In this document: positions 22,601 through 34,686 of the stretch, piece by piece
Layout of the letters: each line of letters begins with the position of its first letter
Position numbering within the stretch: position 1 is the first letter of the stretch
NCBI RefSeq assembly: GCF_013426205.1
Contig: NC_089426.1
Coordinates: forward strand, 1,488,001 to 1,552,000
Reading direction: 5' to 3'
DNA from: Metarhizium brunneum
Lineage: Eukaryota; Ascomycota; Sordariomycetes; Hypocreales; Clavicipitaceae
DNA length: 64,000 nt
Position numbers and translations under genes: made by a program
Notes under the pieces: generated by a model
The model's input: the letters and a program-made list of their open reading frames with translations, nothing else
Told to the model about the DNA's origin: nothing
The model's database searches: none

Positions 22601-24685
22601 TGCTACGCAAACCTTGCACTAGGAGCGACTAGAGGGCCGGGCATAAAGTCCGGGGCAGACACTAACCTGGATAGCTTCTCGGCCGAGTCGTCGTGGTTTT
22701 GTGTCTAGCTAACTACTAGTCTCTCCAAGTTCCTTGTCATGTTGGCAATGACAATGACGGACGCCCGGGGCCTCCTTTACTCACGGCCCAACTCCAATGC
22801 CTCAGACATCACTGCAACCGGACCAAGACCCGTCCAACCAATGTTGAATGCGCTCCGAGATTTTGACCAGTTCCTGTTCCCCTGGACCAGTCAGTCCGTG
22901 CTTAGACTCCTTACCCTCCGCGCCGCTGCATGTCGCAAACTTGAGAGGGGCGGTAGTTTCTTGCGCAGGCCCGGGCTGTCGGTCTCATATCTGGCCAGAG
23001 AGACAAACAAACCGCTTCCGAGCGCATACATTGTCTCGGCAGGACCTAAGTAGCTATTCTTAGAAACTGTACCCTACATAGATGTTTCAGCCGTCATGGT
23101 TGTCAGCAAATCTCGACTTCTTGCCGTGACATATGCGTCTGCACGTACATACGTATGTACAGGCCCGTCATCCGGGGTTACACGAGGGCTACAATCACGG
23201 GACCCAGGGCAGAATACTCTGACCGACTTGTTGTATCGAAAGAGCTCTTTGGTCAACTAGGTCTTGAGGAAGACCAAGGACCTTTGATGCCAAGGACTAT
23301 TATTAGATGAATTGAGTCGTGATGCTCCAAGCCTTTAGCCCTCGTCACAGGGCCAAACCAAATTCCCTATTCCCTGCACGACTTGGCACACTATCCGCTG
23401 TCCTTCCTTTCCAGTTGATCCCATTGTGTATATTTTATACAAGAATCGGAGACAACTTTTGGCACGGCCCGAATCTGTTGCAACTTGTCTGAAATGAGGT
23501 TGTGAGAAGCGAGGGAAAGGCGATCCGGTCAACATGAAAATCATGTGTTAAATCATGTTAAATAAAGTCTAGTCCTTTCGAGATATGAAAAACATGTCCG
23601 CTTGCTTTTCCACATCTTCAAGTGCCTTGTTAATTAATCATCTCGACTTCCTTCCCAAAATTAGAACTTTCCCCTTTGAACTGGCCTCTTTTTTCCTATA
23701 AAGGGCCAGGCATTACTTAATTAAGGATGCCCCCTATAGCAGAGCAAAGGAAGCCCTAAAAGCCAAAAATCCTGATTCCAGGGAACGAACCAACCCCTGC
23801 TTTCCCTGGAATCAGACTTCCTTGCTTCAAGAGGTGCCTTTATTCTGCTATATAGAGCATCCCTGTTAATATCGGCTGTGGCATCTTTTTTGCCCTTTTG
23901 GCCTCGTTAGCTTTGATCGCTGAGGCTTTGCCACAGGCTACTTACTTGCGTTAGGCTTCTTGCCACGTTTGGGTGCAGTCATGTGATTGTGAGGTTTAAC
24001 TTCTGTGGCCCATGTCAGCAAGTGTAAGACGAAAAGAGAAGATAGAAGCCAGGTAGCCAAGGTAGGTTGAGTGTATTGTACGAGCTAAAACTTGTCTGTT
24101 TCCTCGCTGTGCGAAGTGCAGGGGATATGGTCGGGAAACCCTCTCCCCACGTGACATTGTTCATACTTAAGTAGTGTGCGGGGTTGCCCCAAACCACCTT
24201 ATGAGTTGGAGAGCGAGATGAAAAGGGTCAACAGACCTCGTTGATATACGTTGTGTGTGGCCATTTCAAGTTTTTAAAGTGAGTCACCGGCATACGTAAA
24301 GTACGTCAGCTGGTACTACGTAGTATATTATTCCGTTACCACCAGACAGCCATTTCAGCTGGATGCGTACAGTAAGTAGGTGGGGTGGGCGTACATACAT
24401 TAGGGCTCGTACTGCTCACAATATGTACTGCTGTAACTTGTATCAGGCATCATTGATCCGTGTCTAATGCGTAGACGGTGTATTATTTTTACATGTTATG
24501 CTTGCATGATACTCGTGCCATGCTTGTACTATCATTTGCCATCAAAATAAAATAATAAACACTTGAAATAAAGTCCTTTCTTTTCTTCTAATCTGATAGA
24601 AAGTAAAAACATATGACAATTCTAAAATCGTAATAGTTGCGCGAGGGTCCCCGTCCCCCAACAATGACCACGACTAATTAGGACA
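19635..24685. other. Intergenic region turning from GC-rich to AT-rich, with hairpin element
   Basis: The first 3.9 kb are GC-rich, with only overlapping shadow frames. A 16-bp palindrome GTACATACGTATGTAC lies near 23145-23160. From about 23.56 kb the sequence becomes AT-rich (two TTAATTAA sites, homopolymer T and A) and holds the 138-bp inverted repeat described separately. A 14-codon minus-strand frame near 23980 (MTAPKRGKKPNASK) is too short to interpret. No gene is supported. Confidence 0.6.
23725..23862. mobile_element. 138-bp imperfect inverted repeat (MITE-like snap-back element)
   Basis: The two halves are mirror-related around 23793/23794. The innermost arms are a perfect 13-bp pair (TGATTCCAGGGAA at 23773-23785, its complement at 23802-23814), and the outer ends GGATGC (23725) and GCATCC (23862) also pair. 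Intermediate blocks (CTATAGCAGAGCAAAGG against its partner) pair with scattered mismatches. All arm positions sum to the same value, so the arms have no net indel. It sits in an AT-rich stretch beside TTAATTAA. A small non-autonomous transposon is likely; a structured RNA or a decayed larger element is possible. Confidence 0.6.
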
Positions 24686-26787
24686 CTAATTTGGGCTGTT
24701 CAAGGGCCAGAGTCTCAGCCTGGTTACAGACGAGCCCCATTCTGGTAACTCGGACTGTGTCCTGGGTATCTTGACATTTGAACTTGCGACTAAAATATTA
24801 AGCCCATCCACTTGCCTGGGATCGACCTGGGAGTTGTTGCTGGATTGTACGGCAAAGTAGAGAACATCTGTAAGAAATGGTTGAACCTCTTGCGGCGTCA
24901 AGTCGTTAACCTCTCCTGCTGCCACCATCTTTATAATTGCTGACGTCAAGGGTATTGCCCCAGATATTTTGGATTCGGACCCCGTCATTCGGTTCATGGC
25001 GAAAATGGCCACCGTGCCTGCAAGATTTGGCGCCAGGTGCCAGTTGTCTTCATCCTGTGGTGGCAGACCGAAGAAGAAGTGGACGACGAATGAGCCATCT
25101 AGAGCTTCGACATTGACTTCGACATTTGCGACCCATTCGGTGTAGTGATTTCCCTTGAAGATGCTCGACGCGTGGGGATCTTCTGCGTCATACTTGATGT
25201 TGGGTCTGAAGCTAGACCGTCCATGACCAGCATTCGCTGGCTTCTTTGTTTCAGGACTGCTCCATCTGGAGCCAGCTTTGTTCTCCATTAACCCGACAGG
25301 GCTAGAAGAACCGTACCAAATGTTTATCTTCTTGACTAGTGCCTCACGTAGGTCTTCATTATATCCCGTTTTCGCCATGGTGTCAGCATAAGAATATCCG
25401 AATGCAATTGTAGTCCTGGCCATATCTGAGTTCCAGAACTTTCCGTCATCCGTGGCAAAGAAGGGAGTCAGAGCCGACTCAGATGATTGCATGGTCCCTT
25501 TCAAAGCAGTAAAGCTAGTTTCTCCTGCAGACATGGGAGTAATCCAAGATGACGGGTTTAGTATTTGCCACATGGTTATCAATCGGTCAGTCATGGTGTG
25601 ATGCAGAAAGAAGAGGGGATCAAATGAAGAAAGAGGGACATAGGTCAAGTGACCCTTGGAACCTCCATACATATGAATAACGTCGTGAACAGACTCGATG
25701 GAGTCCAACGCGGAAAGTCCTTGGGAAACAGCCCAGGCTTTGTTGCTGAATGAGTTGAATTCATGGTAGCTGGAGAATAGAATGTATAGCCTTTGTTGAA
25801 GTTCTGGTAGCTTGGACAACAAAGCCTTGTTTACTTCCTCATTATTTGACGGTGGTGAAGTGAGACTGAGTGTGGTATTTGGGGCGCGTTTCGTTTCGTT
25901 CCATTGCTTTAACTGTTTAGGAGTTAGTTAGAAAACCTCAGTTGCCATGGAGTTTTACTTGCTGGGTTCCATATCATAGCTTCTTTATCCAGCGGGTGAA
26001 ATTCGTACGAATACAAAGGGTTCCGAATATTTTGCAAGCCATTAGGACCATATTGTAGTATAATAGGGCTCCAGAAGACATCAGGAAGATGGGTCTCGCC
26101 ACTTGGTGCTGGTAGAGACCAGTCCCAGTATGGAGTTCTAAAGGTGGAAGCTGCTCGCTGGTATAGCCGCCGTTCTGTGGCATTCGTAAACATGAAGGCA
26201 ATTGCATTGACCATCTTATGCATTTGTTGCTAGTTGAAAGCGTCAATGTGCCGTGATACCTTGCTGGGCCTCTGGGTTTGGGACCCAAGTCTTACCTCGA
26301 ATAGGGCCAGGTACGGTCGATGCCACATGGGAAATAATACCGAGCTATGCGTGCAATAACCAGACTGATCGGTCCCAGGGAGAGGCTCGACCCCGTTCCA
26401 TGTTGTAAACGGAACACCATGAATGCCTACAATTATCCGTCAGCAAGATCCAAGGCATATATATGGTATTTTTTCAAAAGACTTGCCAGCAATTTGATAC
26501 CAGGATAGGGGATCGTCTTGGTCGGCGTACTGAAACATGCTCAAAGCAAGAATATAAAGATCCCATGCGTATTTATTGTCTCTCAATTGGCGTATTTCTA
26601 AACGTAAAGGAGTTGTGCTGTTTGCCGGAATCGGTAGGCGGCCAATAACAACTGGCCCTTTGGAGTCATCTCGGCGGGTAAGTTTGGATGTGTTTGTGCC
26701 AAAATTATATGATTGCGAAATGGCAGTTGAGATAAAAAAGCCCAGTACAAACCACGGTACCATGCCCCGAAAATAGTGACGTGGCAT
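24686..26787 (-). CDS. Secreted tyrosinase (polyphenol oxidase)
   Basis: Four exons (26787-26487, 26426-26296, 26229-25963, 25912-24686) give 641 residues. An N-terminal hydrophobic stretch (VPWFVLGFFISTAISQ) is a signal peptide. Copper site A: H103 (GIHG), H127 in C125-T-H127, the Cys-His thioether seen in fungal tyrosinases, and H136 (FPMWHRPYLALFE). Copper site B: H309 and H313 (HDVIHMYGG) and H337/H338 (FDPLFFLHHTMTDR). A C-terminal region resembling the fungal tyrosinase C-domain follows, including VNVEALDGSFVVHFFFG. The enzyme hydroxylates monophenols and oxidises diphenols to quinones, feeding melanin or other phenolics. Introns 1 and 3 begin with GCAAGT, not GT; only this choice keeps frame and motifs. 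Intron 2 is GT-AG. The gene lies at the edge of an AT-rich stretch. The upstream ATG at 26787 was taken; the one at 26763 is also possible. Confidence 0.92.
25913..25962 (-). other. GC-AG intron 3 of tyrosinase
   Basis: A 50-bp intron with GCAAGT donor and AACAG acceptor joins ...TGG AAC CCA to TTA AAG CAA TGG in phase 0. The alternative GT donor two bases downstream (GTAAAA) puts the next exon in a frame that stops after about 20 codons. Confidence 0.82.
26427..26486 (-). other. GC-AG intron 1 of tyrosinase
   Basis: The exon ends ...ATT GCT G and the next starts GC ATT CAT GGT, giving the conserved IAGIHG. The intron starts GCAAGT and ends TGTAG. The nearby GT donors (GTCTTT, GTATCA) leave phase 2 and destroy the copper-A reading frame. 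Confidence 0.85.
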
Positions 26788-27448
26788 TTTGAATCAGTCA
26801 GAATGAGGCCACCACAACGAGTGTCGCTATCGTGCCTGCTGTCGGCGAGCTTCGGCTTCGTTCTAGATGTGACGTGTTGGTCAGATGCCGGGTCTTAGGA
26901 GAGCCGGGATGGAAAACAGTCCAGTGCTTAGGGGAGAGTATAAAAGACCGCAAGATGTTCTTTTTGTAGAGGCTCTGCAGAAATAGACTCTCGAATATGT
27001 CATCTCTGGAAAGGATCGGCAGTAAGATGACAGGATGCGACAAAGCAGCTAAATGACGTGCGTGTGGAAAGGAATCGTATTCGCTAGTAGAGGGGGAAAG
27101 GCAAGAGCTCGATTCGATTTCTGTAGCTAACAGCACGTGTCTGAATGCGAAAGCAGGGAAGGCGAACCATAAGTTGTACACACGGAAGGAGCAATACGCG
27201 CGGGTCGTGGATAGGAACGATGTATCATCACATCATCACTTTTGCCCTCACTTCGCCTCTCGCGACCCGGGCCACGCCCACGGTACATAGAGTACGTATC
27301 GAATAAATCGATCCTGTAAATGTCTTATATTTGCTGAGGTGCCGTTGAATACAAAAGTAGCAAAGTAAGCAAACCCCCCGTTTGGACCATAGGAGAAAAG
27401 ACGGCAGAAGCTGAAAGGAGAGCACTCAGATTGATCGTCACGGGGCCA
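26788..27448. other. Tyrosinase upstream region
   Basis: About 660 bp between the tyrosinase start and the 3' end of the threonine aldolase gene, which lies on the same strand. No ORF with protein character and no recognised binding site. Confidence 0.6.
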
Positions 27449-28902
27449 CTATGCCTTCTCGTACATACTCTTGACTCCTGCCCCTGATGAGACTTCCTCC
27501 GGCTCTGCAAACACCTTCTGAAAAACATCACCCAGCTTTCGCAGAATATCGTCTCCGTTTTGAGCAATCTGGTAATGCGTCACCAGTCGGCCCCCGGATA
27601 CGGTGAGACCAGCAGTCCGGCTCAGCTCAATGAAGCGGTCGTCGCTACACTTGGCCGAGTCGAGATCAATCCAGCACATGTTTGTGTGCACCGGATGAAC
27701 GAGTTTGCCACCCATGCCACTCCACAAGGCCTCAACCTTCTTGGCCATATCGTGTGACGCCTTGAGCCAACCATCACTGCCGTCAGCCTTCTTGCCAAAC
27801 GTTTCGTCTACGGCAACTCTAGCACAAGCCGTGATAAATCCAGGTTGCCTCATACCACCACCAATGGATTTGCGAACCCACCGAGAGTGCTTGAGAGTCT
27901 CTTGGGAACCAACGAGAAGGCTTCCAACCGGTGCCCCGAGGCCCTTGGAGAAACACAAGCTAATTGTGTCAAAGTGAGCACAGAACTCGGGCAACGAGCC
28001 AGCACCAGCTGCCACAGCCTCCCACAAGCGAGCGCCGTCGCAGTGCATTTTAATGCCATGTTGTCTTGCAAAATCGGAGATTCGCTTGACCTCGGACAGA
28101 GGCATGATCATGCCATTAAGAGTATTCTCCAGACTAATCACTCGCGTTGGACACGCATGCACATCATCGCTGAGCACAACATTTTTCTTGATATCTTCAA
28201 GGGTCAAGTGGACACCGTTTTTTGGAACTACTGCCATCACGGTAGCACCAGTAAGCGTTGACACACTGCGAGGATCGTGACCAAGATTAGCATGGTGCAA
28301 CCGTGAAACAGAAAGACGAGATGTGTGAGATGGTTACTTACCCACCGGCTTCGTATTGAATAATATGCGAGCGATGATCGCATAGAACGGAGTATGGTGG
28401 CTGAGCCAGAAGACTCCTAAGGGCGAGTTGATTGCCCATGGTTCCTGATAGGACGAACAGTCCGGCTTCCTTGCCCGACAACGCAGCAACGTGAGCTTCA
28501 AGTTCCATTGTGGTCTTGTCTTCTCGAAAGACGTCGTCTCTCAATGTACATGACTGGATGGCAGCAAGCATAGACGGTGTTGGTGTTGTCATTACATCGC
28601 CTGAATACTCTTGCGTTAGCAATTGCCTCGTCGGAATACCAATCGCAGTCGCGGTCTTGATATACCAAGTGCTGTCACCTCTTACTTCTCAAGTCAAATG
28701 CGGCGGGGCCCTTAGCACCAATCCATGCGTTATGTTCCCCCTTAAATCCTGGCATGGTGTTGCTGTTGCTCATTCTGGCTGCTGAGGATGATATGAACCT
28801 GGTCCGCTGCGGCAAAGTTGGGGAGTGTGAAATTATTCGGAGGCTGGTTGATGGCCAATTTATAGTAGCTTGATGGAGCTGCAGGTAGGATCGATGCCTC
28901 AT
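27449..28902 (-). CDS. GLY1: L-threonine aldolase, with a possible mitochondrial leader
   Basis: Exons 28902-28686, 28600-28342 and 28265-27449 give 430 residues. This PLP enzyme cleaves L-threonine or allo-threonine to glycine and acetaldehyde. Landmarks are FDLRSDVMTTPTPSML at the first splice, the dimer/PLP region EAGGVSTLTG at the second splice, LENTLNG, HCDGARLWEA with the PLP-binding Asp, and the Schiff-base lysine in CFSKGLGAPVG near residue 266. The start at 28773 (MSNSN) gives the usual cytosolic protein. The same frame extends 43 codons upstream to 28902 with a basic, Ser/Thr-rich leader ending RFISSSAAR, a typical mitochondrial presequence. Both forms could be made. The acceptor of intron 2 (CTCGCAG) was preferred because it restores EAGG|V. 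Confidence 0.93.
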
Positions 28903-31430
28903 TGTTTAATTCTATCGACTCCCCCTCCTCCTTGCCCAGGTGAGCAGAACTAGGCAAACGTTTATCTGCCTGCCGTTTCCCGATCCCCCCACCCAGCGAT
29001 GGAGCCTGTCAATGACAGGGCGTAGTCTGTGTTGTTCGTGCTGTTCGCGTACTTGGAATCATCTGGAAGAGTGACGTAGGCGGATAAACGGGTTCAAGGT
29101 TTGAGGACAGGATTCACGATTTAATGGTGAAACCGTAGCGAAGTGTCTGTTTGCCTCAACCAGAGTCTCGCATTTCCCACGTTAGATTGGTTTGATTGTG
29201 GGGGCGACGCATTGGGACTAGCACGGCTATTTACTGATAGAGGTGAAAGAGCGTTTGAAGGTTGTCATGGGCACACAGCACGAGAAAGTGGGAAATGGAC
29301 TCCGTCGTCAAAAGGCTCCCAGATAATCACTAGTATTAAACAAAGGTCAGGAATATTGAAGAAGATAAAGAAAAGCCGAATACCTATGAGATGAGCATGA
29401 TTCTAATCTTTCTGGCGGGTCACATTGACCCCTTTGCCCGTGCTTCGAAGTACCTATGTATTTGGACAGTTTAACCAGTTCCTTCCTCTTTGAAATATGT
29501 ACATACATACATAAGGCAAGAACCACTTTGATCCCGCCTTGGAGCACTTTCGTGCGCCCTTTGCCTCTGGGCTTGCAGACCTCACAAGAGTTGGCAAATG
29601 TAGTAGATTTGGCGATTCCCTTTGAAATAATCCTTGGACAACCCTTCCGTTTTATCCAGAATGAATAATGGCCCTTTTTGGCATTATCACCACCCATTAT
29701 TGCTGTCTTACCTAGCATGCGACAGCGAAACACAACCAGCGACCGTCTTGAGACCAGTCAATGCTGTCACGACGGCGAGCGTACTTGACCATGACCAGGT
29801 TCAGGTCGTAGCAACATGTTGGATTCAAGCCATTAAGCCTCTACGATATCCTCGGCAGCATTGTACTCCATAAACTGGATTCGCAAACGGCATGCACTCT
29901 TGCCTCCGCCATCGCAAACTGTTGCACCCACTGCCACCCCATCCACCGCCACTCTGTTGGATGGGCCAAGTTATCGAGTACACAGAATCCAGTGTGGATG
30001 AGTTCGGGTGCTAAAAACTAACGCGGGCCAGACTCTTTACAGGTGACACAGTTGCGCACTACGAAGCTTCAGCTGAAATGGTATTATGGAGGTGACCCAG
30101 CGGCGTCAGCCGAGCGCCTTGGGTCAGCCTTGGTCGTCGCGTGGCTTTGATATTCTGCAACTCTCACGAATTCAACCACTGTTTCTCCTGCAGAGCAAAT
30201 TGGCCAGCACAAGGAGAGGGCTTCGGGTAAGAATTGGGAGTTCCAACACACGAGAAAGAAAAAGAAAGGGAAAAGAGAAAAAGAAAGAAAATTGTGAGCA
30301 GGGTGAGCCTGTTGGGATGACAGGGAACACGCAGCTACATGCCTCAGGACCAGCAGCGTGCTTGCGGGCAAGCTGCAATGATGAGTTGGCCAACGCATCA
30401 AAGTGGCCCGTGTGCAGCGACAACACAGCACCATGCAGCCAGTAATAAGGTGCCGTTAAGTCGTCGTTCGTTGTGTCCTCCCTTTCCACCGAGCTCTATG
30501 GGTGTCCTACATCTATCTAGTATTTCTTTCTCTTCATTTCCCCTTCTCCCAGGCCGGCCAGTTTTTCTCCCCCCAAACCCACTTGGTCGCTTTCTTCGCT
30601 GCGAGTCATCAGAGCTTAACTCTTCAGTGCCTGCCGCGCCATGAGCAGGGCTGTTCTCCTTCACATGAACCACATCGCTGCCATCGAACTTATGGTCGAC
30701 TCACAATGGACCTACGTGACGACTCTTACTCTTCCGGATTTGCTTAGGCTCAACCTGGAAAAAGGCTGATTCGGGCCTGGCAGCATTTGTACGTCACCTA
30801 GCAACACAAACCACCTCTCTTGCCATCACCCAGAGGGCCGCTACTTGCCAAATGCAGAGCACCTCGCTTCTTTTCATCCTAAGTCCTGATACGTCTTATC
30901 TGTGCTATACATACAATGCCTCACGCAGCAATTAATACGCTTCAAAGGGATAAGCTGGACATATGGACAATGAGAAGTTGAGAGGAATAGAAAACAAAAA
31001 TCCACATATTGGGCAAGTATCTGTATGCCTTGTGGCCCAAGCCCCAGACCCTGTTCTACTCCCGCTCGGCAATGTTCGCTATGCCCCCAATTCAATGGAA
31101 AAGCAGGAATCAAAGAACAAGAAAACGTAAACCAAGCAGCAACCGGATCGCCAATAATTAACTACTACCCGGCAACCTGTGTTCGTGAATTCGTGAGAGA
31201 AGAAGAAATTTATATCGCCAAATCGTTAAAAAGAAAAGGGTTGGATAGCCTCGGAAGCAGTGGGCGGCGCGAACACCCACGCTTCTCCTTCCACCAGCGG
31301 AACACAACAAATGGCATTACTTGGAAAAGCATAGGGGTACGATGCTGTACTGCAATCTGTCATCGTCGTCAATCGTCGTCAGAGGATCATTTCAGCGCCG
31401 GACGTTCGTACGCATCAGGGTATGGGCAAT
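28903..31430. other. Intergenic region, nothing recognised
   Basis: About 2.5 kb from the start of threonine aldolase to the 3' end of the Arl8-type gene. It contains a TACA simple repeat near 29503-29515, a purine tract at about 30252-30292 and only overlapping short frames. No gene or RNA supported. Confidence 0.6.
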
Positions 31431-32295
31431 TCATCGGCTGGCCCATTTCACAAGAAACTGAACCACAGCATCGAGGTTAGTTTCTTCTTTGGCACTGATA
31501 CCATAGCAACAGACTTCTCTTCCTTGAATCAGCTTCAAATCCAATTCGTCAATCAGTTCATCGACGGAAAGTTTCTGAGGCAAATCAGACTTGTTGCCAA
31601 GCACCAGAAGGGGAATTCCAGCTAATGTCGGATAGCTCATGAGGGAATGCAGCTCATCCTTAGCCTGCGGAATGAGATCTACGTCTGCGATGTCTACGAT
31701 AAAGACGATAGCATTGACGCCGCGACAATATCTCTCCCACATAGTTCGAAACCTTGGCTGGCCGCCAATATCCCAACATTTCAGAGTCACATGGCCCTGT
31801 TGTACGCGTTTCATATTAAAGCCGACGGTCGGTATCGAACTGAAGGAGATTATGCGGTCAGTCATGTTTCGTCTCGTCGAGTTCCCGAGATGGAAATTTT
31901 GATGTTCGATTTAACGCAAATTTCGGACTTCGAGAGACCACGGGCAAGGAAAAGGCTTGCTTACTCGAGAGTAAATTCACCACCCTGCCACGCATTCTGT
32001 CAGCTACTGCTCCAGGGAATTGCCGGCCCGTCAACTTACGGCGAGAACTCTCAACAACGACGTTTTGCCGGCATTCTGCAAACCAACGAGCGTAACCTCC
32101 ATCTCCATCGCCCTAGAACAGCCTTATCAGCACCTGTATCGAGCAGTTTCTGGCATAGTCTGGCAAGTTGCAAGTGGGCCAAGAGGGCCGAATCCGCCTT
32201 ACGTCGTGGGAGACTGCGTGAGATTTCTGGGTAGCCTTGACTTACCAAAATGTCCGCAGAAGCCAGTCGTAAACCTTTTTAAATATTCCGGCCAT
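31431..32295 (-). CDS. ARL8: Arl8-type ADP-ribosylation-factor-like small GTPase
   Basis: Exons 32295-32246, 32112-32040, 31984-31965 and 31839-31431 give 183 residues, close to the usual 186 for Arl8. Every join lands on conserved sequence: [18 protein letters not shown], then the P-loop GLQNAGKT, then [19 protein letters not shown] (switch I), [25 protein letters not shown] (switch II and the Arl8-specific RYCRGV block) and GNKSD for guanine binding. Arl8 has no myristoylation glycine; its amphipathic N-terminus ([14 protein letters not shown]) targets lysosomes/vacuoles, where it drives organelle movement and fusion. The third exon is only 20 nt. The open frame alone would suggest a truncated GTPase without a P-loop. 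Confidence 0.94.
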
Positions 32296-34686
32296 TTTCA
32301 CCCAGGGTTTTCTTCTTGGCCGGTGTGAATATGGTGGACGGATGTTCGCAGAGGGGCGGAATGTGAGAGCTCATGCGTGCCCCGCTCAGCTTGCTAGTGG
32401 CGACGACTTCTATTAAAGCAAGGGGAAGCGCTTCGTTTGGAGAGGGCAAAGGTATATCTCGTCGTGGGTGACAAGCCGTGAGCAAACGACGCAGATACAA
32501 GCAGCCGATGCAGGAAGCAAAATGAGGTCGGTCGGTGGTGGGAAGGTGGGGCTATGAACCAGTGCTCAGTGCAGTGTGATGTCTCTGAGCATTCTACGGA
32601 GTGCGACTGAGGTTGACGACAGTTCGGCCTAGAGGCAAGGCGGCAACCGGTTCAGCAGCGCGTGCGCTTCAGACAACAGGCGGAAAACACAACAAGAAAG
32701 AAAAGAGAGGAAAGAGCAAAGGAGATCAGACTCGTAAATTCACAGCCAGCGGGGCCACGGCAAAACAAAGAATTGTGCGGGACAGGACATTCAAAGCAGT
32801 ACGGAGTAGGTCTCGACGAGCAAGATGCCTTGCGCAGAACACAGGACAAGACAACTAGAAACCCCACCCAAGGCGGGATGGCAGGCTCAGAGAAGCCAGG
32901 CCGCCAGGGTAGCGAAGTAACAAGTTGACAAGGTAGCAAGCAAGCAGAGCGCAAGCCCGTTCATTGTATGTACACCGTAGAGCCTGAATTGTGGACATCT
33001 GGACTTGGGACTGGAGCGGGGACGACCCGTGCCTTGATGGTGTAGTGTCGGCGGCTCCAGTGTTGGATGGCGGTTGGGAGGCTGTGGGGGAGAGAGGTCT
33101 CGGTCGGGCCAAGGTACGGAGTAAGATTACAAGACAATACGGGAAGCACAGCGAGTACTACAACCAACAGCACGTATGGCAGAAGTGCGACGGGGTACTC
33201 TGTGCTCGACTTGGCGAGCAGATGATGTTGTGTGGTAGCGGATATTGCTGCCCTGCCGCCGGTACAGCTACACTACCACTGCGACGGTGCTGGCTGCTGG
33301 CTGTGTTTTTTCACGACGGGGGGGAGACGACGACGACGACGACGAGAACAACGACAATGAGGGCGGTGGCCATGGCGGCGGCCCAGACTCCAAGCTTGGG
33401 CAAATGCGGCGTATGTGCCATGTATTCCGTCTTCTGTATACCTGCTTGGAGTACAGCCGAGGGTGTGGGTGTGTGCGTGGTGTGTCCATCGACAAGGAGT
33501 CACCAGACGTCCAGCCAATAAGGATTACTTGGTTCCTCTGCGGCCATTAGTTATTAGCGTTTCATCAGTCTGCCGAGCCAGGGTGGCCGCGATCAAAAGC
33601 CCAGCAAGGGTTGCCTCGACTTCAACTAAGACGACGTGCTGCGCTTCGGCATGCAAGCCATGTCCAGCGCCATGTTGTTAGAGCACGCCAAGTGAAGTGC
33701 GTTTTCGCACGTCTTGCAGGGCTCACGCTTTAGCTCAAGGAAGACCAGGCAGCCTCGACGGCTACAACTACTACATTGGAAAGATCATGGATCACAATAC
33801 TCGTACTTGCGTTCAAGTGCGGACAGGGGCCGGCTGTAGATGCGGCAGATGATGATGTTGTAACCGGACAGACCGACATGGGTGGTGACAGGTATTGTTC
33901 CTGAACGAGGTCAATGAGGCCAACGGGGTGCATATTGTGCTCTCGAGACCGCAAGGCCTTCTCCAGCGGCTCGTTGGATCACCTAGTTGGTCACTTTTTC
34001 TGCCTCGATACAATTCTTTGCGGCGCCGCAACGCTGGATCAGCATCGTGTCACTGCCACCACCCCTGGCTTGGCTTCCCAAATCTGCTCAACCTTATCTA
34101 AGCACTTGCGAAGTGCACTTCTGAGTATGTGGAGGAACGACGTGTTTGCAGCAGCAGGCGCCAGAGGCATCGAATCCAGACGTCGTCTGTCGTCAGTGGC
34201 GCAACGTTGAATGACCTCTAGCCTCGGCGGCAAGCAAGGCGCGTCAGTCGCAGCAAGGCGTCTATACATATCAGCTAATACCTACCTTGGGTACCATGCA
34301 GCCAGGTCAACGGCTGCTCAAACATGGGCAATTGCAGCGATCATTCAAGTTGCAAAGCATTGAAAATAATGGCGCGCGGGAATAGGCGGGAGCTAATTGG
34401 CGGCCCGTAGCGCCAATCCCCAGCCTGACATCTCGGTCCTGGTTGTGGCTACAGACAGACTTGGTCCAGGCGACATCAACAAGATCTGGTTTGCACGGAG
34501 CACAGCGACATCAATACCAGACCAAGACATTTATTTTTCACCGCCCCAAAGTATCTGCGCCAAATATTACATACTAGAAAATGCACACCCCTCGCTATGA
34601 ATCGCTTCAAATCAAATCGCCATGAAATGAATACATATCCAGACATACCCCTTATTATACAAGATGATGGACCAGAATGAACAACA
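32296..34686. other. Intergenic region, nothing recognised
   Basis: About 2.4 kb between the Arl8 start and the 3' end of the PRM10-like gene. Copies of TACGGAGTA occur at 32800-32808 and 33115-33123, and a GAC repeat near 33328-33346. Short frames are low-complexity shadows. Confidence 0.6.

Noticed and set aside
23935..23985. Short minus-strand frame MTAPKRGKKPNASK as a transposase N-terminus
   Set aside because: Only 14 codons, with stops in all continuations; not enough to assign a transposon family.
31431..31865. Truncated GTPase lacking a P-loop
   Set aside because: Three upstream exons, including a 20-nt one, restore the complete Arl8 N-terminus.
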